From Tachypleus tridentatus (taxonomy: Eukaryota > Arthropoda > Merostomata > Xiphosura > Limulidae), in the NCBI RefSeq assembly GCF_004210375.1, contig NC_134834.1, positions 161,095,290 through 161,159,289 on the forward strand: a stretch of DNA of 64,000 bases. The letters run 5' to 3'. The notes beneath the pieces are model-generated. The model was not told the DNA's origin and did no database searches. It saw only the letters and a list, made by a program, of their open reading frames with translations. The position numbers and the translations under genes are program-made. Of the stretch, positions 53,576 through 64,000 are shown in pieces. Position 1 is the stretch's first letter. Each line of letters opens with the position of its first letter.

Positions 53576-56500
53576 CTGAAGATGTAGAATATAGTAATGT
53601 TTAGTGGTGCAACACTCAAAATTTGAGCAATAATTTTACTATAACATGCATAAAACCAAATAAATGTTTCTATAAAAATTATAAATTATGAAATTGGTTT
53701 CAGTTATCTCATAAATGTTTTCTGGGAACTAGAAAAAACTATTTCAAACATTGTTTCACGCAGTGAATAAATAATGATATACAGCAGACAATAGCTTAAA
53801 TACTGTTTTCCATTTATATTTTACACGTTCACAAAGGATAACTAGATTGTTTATATTATTGTCTAGACAAGATGAAAGTACGGTTACAATTAAATATCAA
53901 GTGTTCCACTCAATTTATTGTTATATAACTAGACAAAATGAAAGTGCGGTTATAATTAAATGTCAAGTGTTCTACTCAATTTATTGTTATATAACTAGAC
54001 AAAATGAAAGTGCGGTTATAATTAAATGTCAAGTGTTCTAATCAATTTATTGTTATATAACTAGACAAGATGAAAGTACGTTTATAATTAAATGTTAAGT
54101 GTTCTACTCAATTTGTTGTTATATAAATTAAACATCAAAAGTTATGTGATCTGAACTTCAAACGACTGGTTATTTACCTTATGTTACAGAGAAACAGTTT
54201 TCAAACTGTCTTATTTTTTGCAACTTTGGAATAAATCACGCACCTTATGGCGTTTTAAAACAATCAATAATCTTAGTAAAGTCCAAAAGAAGAGAACTGG
54301 ATATTTCACTAAATGTCTTTCAGACCAATGAAAGTTGGCTGACAGTCAAAAGAAGAAAAAAAACTGTTGTAAAATGTCTGAAAGCGTCATCAACAAGATA
54401 TAGTTGAACCACTTGCAACAAAATGGCACAAATACACTGGTACTTGGCTAAGAAGGTCCCAATCCACCTTTAACGCAGGTTGCCGTTATATACCGATTAT
54501 GTGTAACCTGATAATATCTGAATCAGATGTTCAAAGCTCCAACATGACGTCATTTCATTGTACATACAGTTAAAAAACGAAATAAAGTGAGCAATATGAG
54601 CGGAAGTGATATATTATGGTGCCACTAGTGTATAAAATAATTCGCTTTTATTATCAGTAGTGATAGTATGTATGTGAATGAAAAAAATTACGAAAGGGCA
54701 TTCTGATCTTTATGTTTTCCAGATGTTATTGATGCAATGGACATCAGTGAAGGTAATGCGAACTTCTTACACAATCATATATTGTTACGATTGGCTCTGG
54801 CTTCAGTTTAGTGGATGGTAATTGTCTTCCAACATGTACTAAGATTGAAGAAGAGGTGATTCATCAAATTAACTAGCATATAGACTTATTAGACCTCAAT
54901 GGTATCGAACATGTACAAGTCTATTTTGGAGAAAAAAATTGCATGCAATCAAACGACTCTGAACATTAAAGATTCTCTGAACGCATCTTTTTTTTTAACT
55001 GTAAAAATGTGAATTTACTTGCATCAAATATTAATTATTACGTAAGATGAATAAGAACTTAATTGAATTTCGAACCAAAGTATTCCTTTCTCCTAGGTCG
55101 TTTTCATATATCGTCTCCAGGGTTGTTCGTTTGGTCACTTTTTGCTTTCTTGGAATATTAGTTTTTGTCTTCTTAACATTCTTTGCAGAGACCTTCTTCT
55201 CACATTCATGGATCAGTGGCATAGCCTCCAATATATCCAATTCATCAGTGGTTATCTTTTCATCACCAGGCTGTTTGTGTTCGACACGGTTTTTCAAAAC
55301 ATTCCGTTCTTCCCGAGGTTTAGATTTCCAGGTGTAGAAAAAACAAAGTACGCTGCATGATCATTACAGAAAATAAATAAATAAGAATCACGTGTTTCAA
55401 GTCCATTAAAATACATGTTGTAATTAAATAAGCTATGGATAATGCGTCAGAGTTAAAACTTGCAGTCGTAACTTACCACAAAGCAGTAAGACACATCAAA
55501 ATGAGTGCTGTTCGCCAAGCACATCTTGGAACTGTAAATTTTGAAGTCAAGTGAAGCGTAGCCTTCGAAACCACTTCAATTCGATCTTAAGACAGAGAGT
55601 CGTATTTAAAATCAGTTTACGTACTCCACCGGTCACGTAAAACAGAAAAATAAAACTTCAAATGTAAGTTAACAATAATAGTAATGTGTATAATTCTTTA
55701 AGTTTTCATTAACATATTAAAATTGTAATTAAATAAATATGAAATTTCTTACATTTATAATATATTTTCATATTAAACATTGATAACAACCTTTACAATT
55801 TGCCAACTGTATATATACATTTTTCTTTACGTTAAACAGATAATTAGCAAGAAAAATGACGCCTGTTATATATTTGAGCTCCTTACTGGTAGACAAGTAG
55901 TACAGTTGTGTAATAACAACAACTATATAGTTATATAACATAAAATCAGCTAAGTTTTCCAACATATTTACATTAATAGAAATACAACAAGGACCTACTG
56001 ACTTTCCATTCCAAACACACGTGATCAGACTATATAAGAAAAATCTCGCCATTTCTTTACGATAATTGACATATAATACAACTCAGTATAACACAGTGAG
56101 TTAAATCAACTTCGATTCACTTAACTTGTAAGGATATGTAACACAGTCTTTCCATTGACTACTTAATAAAGTCAGTTTGTTTAATGGGTATTCACTTACT
56201 GTGTTAAGTTTTATAATTAACAGCTTCACTTATTATGGTGCATAATTATATTTTACTATCGAATCGCATCCACTGAATGGTAGTTTCTGCGTCTTTACAA
56301 GACTATTAAAAACAGTAATTTTTACAAATTTCTCTTTACTCTAAATTTCCCAGATAAATAACGATACCATTTTGACCACAAACACTGAACGTCGTACGTC
56401 ACTGCTCATGAAGTTTTTCGGTTACTTGGTAACAATTCTTTCTAATAGTTTTATTGAGGTACTCATGAGGGCACTGCTAACGTTTTGATAATCAATGGTA

Positions 56501-57414
56501 TTATAAACTTATATTAAAACATTTGTTTTGCATTTGGACAAATTACTGTATTTTATTACAAAAACGACATTATGAACACAAAATAAACATATTAAACATA
56601 GGTTTAAGTTATGTTTTGGGACATATGCTGTTTTAGTTAAATATCTTTACTTCTTTTTAGTAATAATGTGACGCATACAGATGTGCTATCGAGACACCGT
56701 AATATTTGTTTGTTTTTCAATTTCGCGGATAGCTGAACGAGGGCTTTCAGCGCTAGCCGTTCCTAATTTTGAAATGATATACTGGAGGTAAGACAGCTAT
56801 TCAATACTATTTGTCGTAAATGTTTGAGCCCATCTTTAAAAACCAGTAGTAGGATTTCCCAGTAAAAGCAAAGCTTTTTAATGCATTAAAAACCATGAAA
56901 GTTATGAAGTATCGTATTATAACAATCTGCATGAACAAAAATAAACATCTTTAAAATGTTAAGGAAACAATAAAAGAAAACTTTAAAACCCTTTTGTTCC
57001 ATTACTTCTACAAAGATCTTTATTATCAGCTCCTTCTTCATCAGTAATTTCGTCTTCAGGACAAGCTATACAGGCGTCAGCAGCAAAAGACGTCATGAAA
57101 GTCCCTCCTGGACACGGCAGGCAGTGAGTTTGGGATCCGTTATCATAGTGTCCAGGAGGACATGGATCTAAAAGCGTTAAAAGTACATAGCTAAACATTT
57201 ATTTACCCAGTGTTAATTTTTATTGTTCTAACAACGTCTTTAGTGTCAAAATACGTATTTGTTTAACTAAAATTCCATATTTTTAAAAGTCTTTCATCTA
57301 TTTTTGTTTAATGTGAACAGTTTAAAGTAATTGAGTGTCATGTATACTTACAACACCTGTCAGCATCTCTTCGGTATCCCCGAGTACAGTTGAGATTCTC
57401 GGCTGGAACATACA
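53366..57414 (-). CDS. Ig / GCC2-GCC3 receptor gene, copy 2 (partial, inverted duplicate)
   Basis: Exons on the minus strand: 57414-57352 (linker), 57167-57006 (GCC2/GCC3), 55585-55477 (membrane start), 55352-about 55145 (membrane end and tail; frame stays open to 55031), 53575-53366 (tail end). All splice dinucleotides and phases match copy 1. The tail exon has five A (T5 on the plus strand, about 55290) where copy 1 has six, so the frame is open from the linker to the end of that exon. The Ig exon is not present before the N gap at 61960. By eye I count about 13 replacement and 6 silent differences between the two copies' exons, a high share of replacements. This copy could be functional if its 5' exon lies in or beyond the gap. 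Confidence 0.58.
53576..53862. other. Intron 5 of receptor copy 2, distal part
   Basis: Inverted equivalent of 15889-16174. Non-coding. Confidence 0.45.
53863..54126. repeat. 66-bp tandem repeat, four copies (inverted partner)
   Basis: Reverse complement of 15625-15888, again exactly 264 bp. Confidence 0.9.
54127..55030. other. Intron 5 of receptor copy 2, proximal part
   Basis: Inverted equivalent of 14719-15624; no coding signal. Confidence 0.4.
55031..55352 (-). CDS. Receptor copy 2, exon 5: transmembrane end and cytoplasmic tail, frame intact
   Basis: After the acceptor (atgatcatgcag, minus strand) the helix end V-L-C-F-F-Y is followed by W-K-S-K-P-R and then an uninterrupted tail rich in Lys, Glu and Thr (D-E-L-D-I-L-E-A-M-P-L-I, N-I-P-R-K-Q-K, T-T-L-E-T-I-Y-E-N-D). 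It reads to a TAA at 55031-55033 if not spliced. E-T-I-Y-E-N resembles a tyrosine motif, but I claim no function. If spliced to the terminal exon, the true 3' border lies inside this range. Confidence 0.6.
55477..55585 (-). CDS. Receptor copy 2, exon 4: juxtamembrane and transmembrane start
   Basis: 109 nt with the same phases (1 to 2) and splice sites as 14163-14271. One replacement, Ser to Phe, lies in the stem; the membrane part is identical. Confidence 0.62.
55586..56702. other. Intron 3 of receptor copy 2
   Basis: Inverted equivalent of 13007-14162 with scattered differences. The 94-codon open frame at 55768-56052 is not open in copy 1 and is therefore unlikely to be a gene. Confidence 0.4.
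56703..56810 (-). repeat. Long-family SINE 3' fragment (inverted partner)
   Basis: Reverse-complement partner of 12900-13006 (TTTGTTTGTTTTTCAATTTC at the left). Confidence 0.75.
57006..57167 (-). CDS. Receptor copy 2, exon 3: GCC2/GCC3 module
   Basis: 162 nt, phase 1-1, same splice sites as 12539-12700. All cysteines of the module are kept. Replacements relative to copy 1 are Y to F, P to A, G to E and K to E, with three silent changes. The retained cysteine pattern suggests selection on the fold for at least part of its history. Confidence 0.78.
57352..57414 (-). CDS. Receptor copy 2, exon 2 (linker with Cys)
   Basis: 63 nt, phase 1-1, bounded by tttccccag and gtaagtat on the minus strand. 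Three replacements against copy 1 (Q to R, V to A, N to D); both cysteines are kept. Confidence 0.62.
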
Positions 57415-58789
57415 CTGGGGAAAACAACAGAGAGTTAATATTTTTGTTAGCACGTTTTGTGTCACCGTTGGAATTTTAAGGTTTTTCACAATGAGCACGC
57501 GACGCACAGTTATAATATTATTGACTCACTCTGTAAAATAACAACATAAATGTTACTTTTCGTGAAAAAAAATAAAACGTGTCAAAACAGTTTCCTAACA
57601 GTAGACTTTTGTTTCTTTATGTACTTCCTAATGGAGTTAACTAATGAAACTAATCACAGAAACTTGGAAGTTTATGAAATTACACAAGATCTTTTTTTTA
57701 TTGGTATATTTGATTGCTGTTGGTGTTTCCCTTGTAAAATTCGTATTTGTCACAGTTAAACGTTAAACTGTTGTCACTGTTTATGTTAATATCAGTATTG
57801 TAAATACAGGTTCTTTTGGGAATATTACGTTGGTAAAATGTATCAGTATATGATTGTGTCTTGCAAACAACAAAATATCAAATAATATCCTTATAATGCA
57901 GAAGTTGGATGAAATGCATTCCGAGAAAATTTTTCATTTGAAGTTAATACAAAAGCAAATACTTAATTTTTTTGTGGATTTATCACGATAAATAATATTG
58001 CGATCTAACACCTTTCACTGTAAATTTAAAGTATTGTTTATTCAAAATACGTTCTTAAAAAACTTCGTAGATATAATTTGTGTCTTTACAGTTTACAAGA
58101 TTTTGCTTCAACATTCACAAGTTGACTTCATTATATCAAAATAACTTTGGAGCCTCATCACTTCTCTCTACAGGTTTACCATAATCCATCTGGTCTCTGA
58201 TCACATAGAAATCTATAATTACTACATCAGTGACGTGACTGGTAAGTGTGTGTGTGTACAATAACATGCATATCTATCTAATTACTCAGCGGTAAGAAGA
58301 CTGAGATATTTTTTTTTACGTACTGTCGCCTGGGACACTTCAGCGTTTTTATCCTGACATTTGTGTTCATTTTGACTTGTTTATAAATCTTTTTATGAAT
58401 TGTTCATTAATTGTTTTGGCGAACCAAAATATATTTTTCGATGCTTTTAAATAATAAATATCTTTGTTTCGAAAAATTTAAATTCTCATTTGAATATATT
58501 TTCATGATTTGGGCATATAAAAATTTACATTGTAAAGGTCTGTTACACACCTTTCCCAAAAGTAACCAATTTTCGGTTACATCACACCATTTACGAAATG
58601 TTAAGTAATGTGATAAAGTTGTTCTGATAAATTCTGTTCTACCGTGACTTTATATCAGATTGAGTCACATTATATGCCAGGTTGCATATTCAAAACTGTT
58701 TTGGCATGGCTTACTAATCCCTAAACTATAAAGTATTATTGCTGTGAACATTAGTGGCAGACTCTGACTAATACTGCATGTTTATTTCA
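57415..58789. other. Intron 1 of receptor copy 2, distal part
   Basis: Inverted equivalent of about 10926-12292, including a (GT)n tract near 58247. No exon seen. Confidence 0.4.
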
Positions 58790-59010
58790 GGCGATAAAGA
58801 TTACGGGTTCGTCTTTATCACTGCCCTGAAATAGCTCTTTTCAGGGCATCTTTAACATCAACTGATGGTGTGATGCATCTTTCATTATATATTATAGCTG
58901 TCAATATCAACATCTTCAAATAATCTGCCGACCCACTTAGCACCTTGAGGTTGGGCAATATCACCCTGACTGGAGTCGTGATTAGATGGATCAGTATATG
59001 GACGAACAAA
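58790..59010 (-). pseudogene. Coding-like segment, copy with the longest open stretch
   Basis: From 59010 leftwards the minus strand reads 41 protein-like codons (F-V-R-P-Y-T-D-P-S-N, G-D-I-A-Q-P-Q-G-A-K-W-V-G-R-L-F-E-D-V-D) to a TAA at 58887-58885. V-D-V-K-D-A-L-K-R-A-I-S-G follows in another frame. The partner at 10690-10925 is more damaged. It has no clear splice borders. Family not recognised. Confidence 0.35.
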
Positions 59011-60300
59011 GAGTGTAGTATTGATGGTAATATTTAAAGTAATTATATGTGGATATGTTTACCAATACTTATTCATACCACACTTTAACATCGACATTTC
59101 CTCTCATTAAAATTAAGAAAAACTGATTTCATGTTATCTCTAAAGTAATAATTCCTTGTAAGTACTTTTAACAATGTTGTAATAATCTGTTTTATGCATT
59201 TATATGAGGAACCCACTTGAAGCTAATAAATATTGCAGACATACAATGGGTAATTTAAAACTTTTTATTAGATAATTCATATATAATTCGATGTTTCTAG
59301 GTTATAAAGCGATTAGGAGGAGATTTGAGATAACGGTGACACAGAGAAACCTCAGTCAGCAACACGATACTCACCCAGCCATAACCCTAAATACAATAAG
59401 CAAAATACCTTGATACTTATTAAGAAAAGAAAGGAAATACAATACTAATGTCATTTATAAAATATTTTATGGCAACTTCCACGTATTTTATCGGAGAAAC
59501 AGGCCAAAACACAAAACAACTTTCATGTAACACAAAAATTGAATCTCACGTTTTTTTTAACACTGCAACTCAAATAAATATACTATAGGTAACATTTAAA
59601 TTCAAACAGAGAATCAACATCATTAGACGATAAACCAAATAATTCCTTGTAATACAAGAGGAAACACACGTTAAACCAACATAAAGAAACACTTTTATAT
59701 CTATATTAATAAACTTCAATAAATCTTGTTCGATGTATTATAATTTGAAGATGATACTTTTAATTTACAATATTTTATAATTTACAAAATATTCTGAGGT
59801 ACTAAGAGTAATGCAGATAGTATTAATAGGAAATTACACGAAGGTTGTTAAAACTATCATATGAAAATAAGACAGTTCAATTTTCATTACAATTAAATGA
59901 TATAAAATATATATCGTTTTATGAACGAAATCGATAAAAACACAGTTTAATTAACGTAGATGAGTATTTTAAAAATTCCTATCTGGTGCAGTAACAACAG
60001 TTTGATCAGCAGAGACAAATCCATAAAGAAATTATTTTACTCTTTGGGCGAACAAACGAATAATATGAATTATTTGACTCAACCAACTGAAAACCATGAT
60101 TGGAAAAGTATTCAGATCATTGGTAAGTATCACTAATATACCAATACATATCAGAAAAAACAAAATGAAATATATAAAACAAGAGCTGAGTTGTTGGTTT
60201 TCAGTGACAAAATTCAGAATAACTGACAGTAGTTCGCTTTTACAGTGGTAAACAATAGATCGGGTTAGCTCAGTTAGTACAAGCGAATGTGACCGCAAAT
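59011..60300. other. Intron 1 of receptor copy 2, middle part
   Basis: Inverted equivalent of about 9358-10689; non-coding. A tRNA-like A-box (GGGTTAGCTCAGTTAGTACA) is at about 60262, next to the foldback. Confidence 0.4.
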
Positions 60301-60630
60301 AGAAAGTTGGTTGCTTACTCCGAGTAAGCTATCAAATCTATAAAAGCGAAGATCACCTCACGCGCAGTTTGTGGTCCTACACATAGTTCAGATTTTCATT
60401 TATTACATGTGAACTGACACTAATACAGCTACAATTAGAGATACCTTGAAAATGTTTAGACAAGTTACATAGAAATGTACTTATTGTAGCTGTATTAATA
60501 TCATAATATCAGTCCACGTGTAATACATGAAAATCTGACAACTATATGGGGACCACAAACTGTGTATGAGGTAATCTTTCACTTTTGTCTTGATAACTAA
60601 CTTGGAGTGAAAACAATAACTTTACTTTCT
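60301..60630. repeat. Foldback element (inverted partner of 8997-9357)
   Basis: Same palindromic element as in copy 1, about 330 bp, with small deletions in both arms. Confidence 0.72.
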
Positions 60631-60689
60631 AATTAACTAATGAGAATGAAAAGCTTTTCGAATGATAAAGCACACATAGTTTTCTTACA

Positions 60690-60786
60690 AAACCACATCA
60701 GGCTATTTACTGTGTCCACCGAGGGCAATCGAGCTCCTGATCGTAGCGTTGTAAATCCATAGACTTACCGCTGTTCCATCGGGAGA
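60690..60786 (-). repeat. Short-family SINE (inverted partner)
   Basis: Reverse-complement partner of 8838-8948, with GTTGTAAATCCATAGACTTA and CCGCTGTTCCATCGGGAG. Confidence 0.78.
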
Positions 60787-61589
60787 CAAAAAACAATAAC
60801 TCCATGAACATAGTTATATAATGTTAAGTGTTAACTGATTTTATCTGTTGTCAGTCCAAAACTGGTTGTTATCAGTTCGATTATAAGACTATAATCGTAA
60901 CGTTTTTAATTAATGATTAAATGGTACAATAGATTATATTACACATTTTAAAGCTGTGAGTTTTTGTTTCTATTTTTCTCTGTAAATATGCACTCTACTT
61001 AAACTAAAGACATACTTACGACTTGCTTATTTAAATCTATTCATAAAGAATATGAAAAACAACGTATTTGCGAGTCACTTGAAAATATTGAACTGCAAGA
61101 AAGAGAATCAATTTAAAATAAAACACCAGTTTTAATAAATGAAGTTCAATTAAAATTCCTTTAACCAAAGAAATTATTCAGTCACATTTATTCAGTTTAA
61201 ACAATAAATCATCGTGTAATATCATTGTAAACTTAAACATTTTCTACCCATCCTGTACATATTTTACAACGCATAAAGAAAAATATTTTGATCGCTATAA
61301 ATGAGACCTACTAACGGGTTCTAGCATTAAAGTAATCATCTACTTGCGCACACCACGACTTAAAATCAGTAATGAGCATATTGAGAAAAATGAGGCAGAA
61401 ATATTTGCAAATGTGGCATTAAACATAATTATTAGGATTCACTAACATCTGCACTCTCTCCATAAAACGTTTTACTATTAAAGAAACATCCGTTCACGGT
61501 AAGAACGAAAATATTTAATTTGTATACGTAAAATAAATGTAGAGCTAAGTTGTTTATGTTTGTGTCTTTTTTTCCTTTAGTAGGGCCAG
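60787..61589. other. Intron 1 of receptor copy 2, near the gap
   Basis: Inverted equivalent of 8016-8835; nothing coding. Confidence 0.4.
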
Positions 61590-61755
61590 CATACTCGTCT
61601 TTTCAACCGTGGGGGCGTTATGTGACAGTCCGATCCCCTTGTCGTTTGTGGTTGGTGGTGATGACTAGCTGCCTTCCCTCTAGTCTTACACTGCTAAATT
61701 AGGGACGGTTAGCACAGATAGCCCTCGAGTAGCTTTGTGCGAATTTCAAAAAAAC
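61590..61755 (+). repeat. Long-family SINE, head truncated (inverted partner)
   Basis: Partner of 7807-8015 with a further internal deletion (GGGGGCGTTATGTGACAGTC joined to a shortened middle). Confidence 0.8.
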
Positions 61756-61769
61756 AAACTTATTTTAGC

Positions 61770-61870
61770 AAAGCCACGTCGGGCTATCTGCTGAGCTCAC
61801 TGAAGGAATTCGAACCTGTGATTTTAGCGTTGTAAATCCGTAGACTCTGTACTAGTGGGGGGCAGAGCTT
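61770..61870 (-). repeat. Short-family SINE (inverted partner)
   Basis: Reverse-complement partner of 7694-7806 (GGAATTCGAACCTGTGATTT). Confidence 0.75.
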
Positions 61871-61959
61871 GCTAGCAAAAAAGAAAGAAAGAATAGAACG
61901 GCGGTGGTATTAACAGTTTGAAACTACTGTAGAGAACTTTAAATAGATTTGTAGAAATG

Positions 61960-62459
61960 NNNNNNNNNNNNNNNNNNNNNNNNNNNNNNNNNNNNNNNNN
62001 NNNNNNNNNNNNNNNNNNNNNNNNNNNNNNNNNNNNNNNNNNNNNNNNNNNNNNNNNNNNNNNNNNNNNNNNNNNNNNNNNNNNNNNNNNNNNNNNNNNN
62101 NNNNNNNNNNNNNNNNNNNNNNNNNNNNNNNNNNNNNNNNNNNNNNNNNNNNNNNNNNNNNNNNNNNNNNNNNNNNNNNNNNNNNNNNNNNNNNNNNNNN
62201 NNNNNNNNNNNNNNNNNNNNNNNNNNNNNNNNNNNNNNNNNNNNNNNNNNNNNNNNNNNNNNNNNNNNNNNNNNNNNNNNNNNNNNNNNNNNNNNNNNNN
62301 NNNNNNNNNNNNNNNNNNNNNNNNNNNNNNNNNNNNNNNNNNNNNNNNNNNNNNNNNNNNNNNNNNNNNNNNNNNNNNNNNNNNNNNNNNNNNNNNNNNN
62401 NNNNNNNNNNNNNNNNNNNNNNNNNNNNNNNNNNNNNNNNNNNNNNNNNNNNNNNNNNN
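61960..62459. other. Assembly gap of exactly 500 N
   Basis: The undetermined stretch is 500 bases long, a round number used as a placeholder by scaffolding programs, so its real size is unknown. Left of it the sequence equals inverted 7.6 kb; right of it, direct 27.7 kb. Open frames that run through it are meaningless. Confidence 0.98.
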
Positions 62460-64000
62460 GGAATAGAGCAATTATTTATTGCTTAAGCATGAAGTACTGT
62501 TAAAATTATATATCTGTAGGTAGATTCAGTTTAAATAAATAAAGGCGCAACCCAATATCTCTAGCTTATGTAATAACGTGAGAGAAAGACCTCGACAGAG
62601 AATAAAGAGAGAAACTTATTTCCTGTTAAAGGAAAAATGTTAGGCTCGGTGTGATTTAATGATTAGGATGTTATATTTTGTATCAGAGGGTCTATGTTGG
62701 TATCTGATGACAAACAAGCAAACAATTTATTACACATCGCATTTAAGAGCTACAAGTGTATTATTGTGTGTGATTCTTTTTCCTTTTTTTTTTAATTTCG
62801 CGTAAAAGTACATGGGGACTATCTGTGCTAGTCGTCCCAAATTTAGTAGTATACGACTACAGGGAAGGCAGTTACTCATCACCTCCCACCGCCAACACTT
62901 GTGCCAACGAATAGTTGGCCATATATATAACGCTTCAAGATTGAAAGGGTAAGCATGTTTGGTGGGACGGGGATTCGAACCCTGACGACTTAGATTACGA
63001 GTCGATCGCCTTAACCACCTAGTCAGGCCAGGACCACTTGGGATACCACAATTGATAGTGGAGGAAGCTATATACTGACTGTCTGCTTTCCCTCGTGGAA
63101 AGTTTCAGTTTTAAGATAACGTAAATTAAACACTAATTCCTGCAATCTAATCTTTATTGATATATATATTTGACTCTTAAACTACTATTGTTTGACTGTC
63201 ACTCTTATAGCATGCCAACACAGCACCAAAGTGCAGGGCATTATTTCGTTTAGTAGTAACTGGACTTAACCAAGAACCCTCAGTCCCATAGTCTGGATTA
63301 CTGGTAGTTCAGCTTAAAGAAGTGAGCAATAGGCCGCAAATGCTTTTATTGTTTAAGCCCGTATTCCTCGCATCTGTGGGTTAAGTTTGTTGTTTTCTGC
63401 ATAATTCTCACTGTTTTCGTATGAATGACACACAGGTTGGTTCTTCGAAGAGTCCCCAAAATGGCCTCACTATCCTGTTGAAAGCTATGACGTGAAGCTC
63501 TGGAATCGCAGGTCAGTCTTGAAGTCCTGAGCTATGGGTACTTCACTCCCTAGGTTTTCTTGTATTTTGTTTTATACAGTGATGACGTCTTCGGTATGAC
63601 GGGTCTGTAAGGAAGCGATATAATCCATATCGGGTAGTAAGACCTCAGAGATTGATTGGTTGTTTTAATTTTAGCGATGACTATCTGTGTCACCAGTCCC
63701 TGACTTTGAAGTGATAGAGTAGAGGGAAAACAACTAATCAACACCAAACATCACCAACATTTGGGCTATTCGAAACGAACAAAATGTTAGATTCTCACGT
63801 TCTTATGATCATGTTCTTATTTAATTTGGGTCTTGTGTTTGAGAAGTGGAACTAGTAACCATGCTTCGTTCTTTCAGCTGTATGTGCGTCATAATAGTAA
63901 CAGTCAATCCTAATTTTTCTTTAAGAAAAAACTCTTCAGACGGTAAATGGTGTGGACTGATTACCTTACCAATGTTTTTTGGTTCAAAATTACGGTCTGT
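62460..64000. repeat. Direct copy of 27705-29250 after the gap
   Basis: It begins GAATAGAGCAATTATTTATT and follows 27706 onward to the window end in the same orientation. Differences are few and mostly small indels. It contains a long-family SINE (62790-63035, minus) and the same diverged SINE-like segment near 63660-63830. No gene. Most likely the other haplotype or a very recent duplicate. Confidence 0.9.
62790..63035 (-). repeat. Long-family SINE (direct partner of 28030-28277)
   Basis: Same SINE as at 28030, with a slightly different B-box region (GGATTCGAACCCTGACGACT). Confidence 0.83.

Noticed and set aside
55768-56052. 94-codon frame in intron 3 of receptor copy 2
   Set aside because: The equivalent stretch in copy 1 (about 13680-13970) is interrupted, so the frame is not conserved.
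61872-62471. Long open frames on both strands through the gap
   Set aside because: They consist of unknown residues translated from N and mean nothing.

Overview
This is AT-rich, intron-bearing animal DNA. I see no bacterial operons, ribosome-binding sites or CRISPR arrays. Two abundant tRNA-derived SINE families (one headed by a GGCCCGGCATGGCC-type tRNA-like promoter, one short family with a GTACAGCGGTAAGTCTACGG-like box) look like repeats I associate from memory with horseshoe crabs (Chelicerata, Limulidae). That assignment is a recollection, not a search result. Real coding sequence is sparse, lies in short exons with GT/AG borders, and is surrounded by transposons and satellites.

Layout. 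(1) 0.8-3.1 kb, minus strand: three 5' exons of a gene whose third exon resembles the N-terminal dimerisation domain of anoctamins (TMEM16); a perfect 57-bp foldback sits next to that exon. (2) 3.4-4.5 kb, minus: decayed Tigger/pogo transposase. (3) 6.4-16.4 kb, plus: a multi-exon gene for a type I membrane protein (signal peptide, one Ig domain, a GCC2/GCC3 cysteine-rich module, one transmembrane helix, basic cytoplasmic tail). The tail exon of this copy has a one-base insertion. (4) 16.4-30 kb: mostly non-coding, with a dead Tc1 element, SINEs, a decayed coding fragment and a third, degenerate copy of the transmembrane exon. (5) 30.9-33.9 and 41.6-44.6 kb: two 3.04-kb hAT transposons in opposite orientation, each with its own 8-bp target duplication, sharing inactivating lesions and carrying the same nested Tigger-like MITE. 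Between them lie a diverged duplicate of intron sequence, a LINE fragment and a 40-bp satellite with a ~225-bp higher-order period. (6) 45.4-51.2 kb: 79-bp, 20-bp (~100 copies), 47-bp and 39-bp tandem arrays. (7) 52.5-62.0 kb: an inverted copy of about 7.6-26.35 kb with two internal deletions, holding a second copy of the receptor gene (minus strand) with all visible reading frames open; the Ig exon is not visible because the copy stops at a 500-N gap (61960-62459). (8) After the gap, 62460-64000 is a near-identical direct copy of 27705-29250, which suggests a scaffold join to an alternative haplotype.

No operon-like cooperation is visible. The main biological content is the Ig/GCC2-GCC3 receptor and its duplicates. 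The rest is best read as a record of transposition, inverted duplication and satellite growth. Gene models come from reading splice sites and frames by eye and have not been tested with transcripts.
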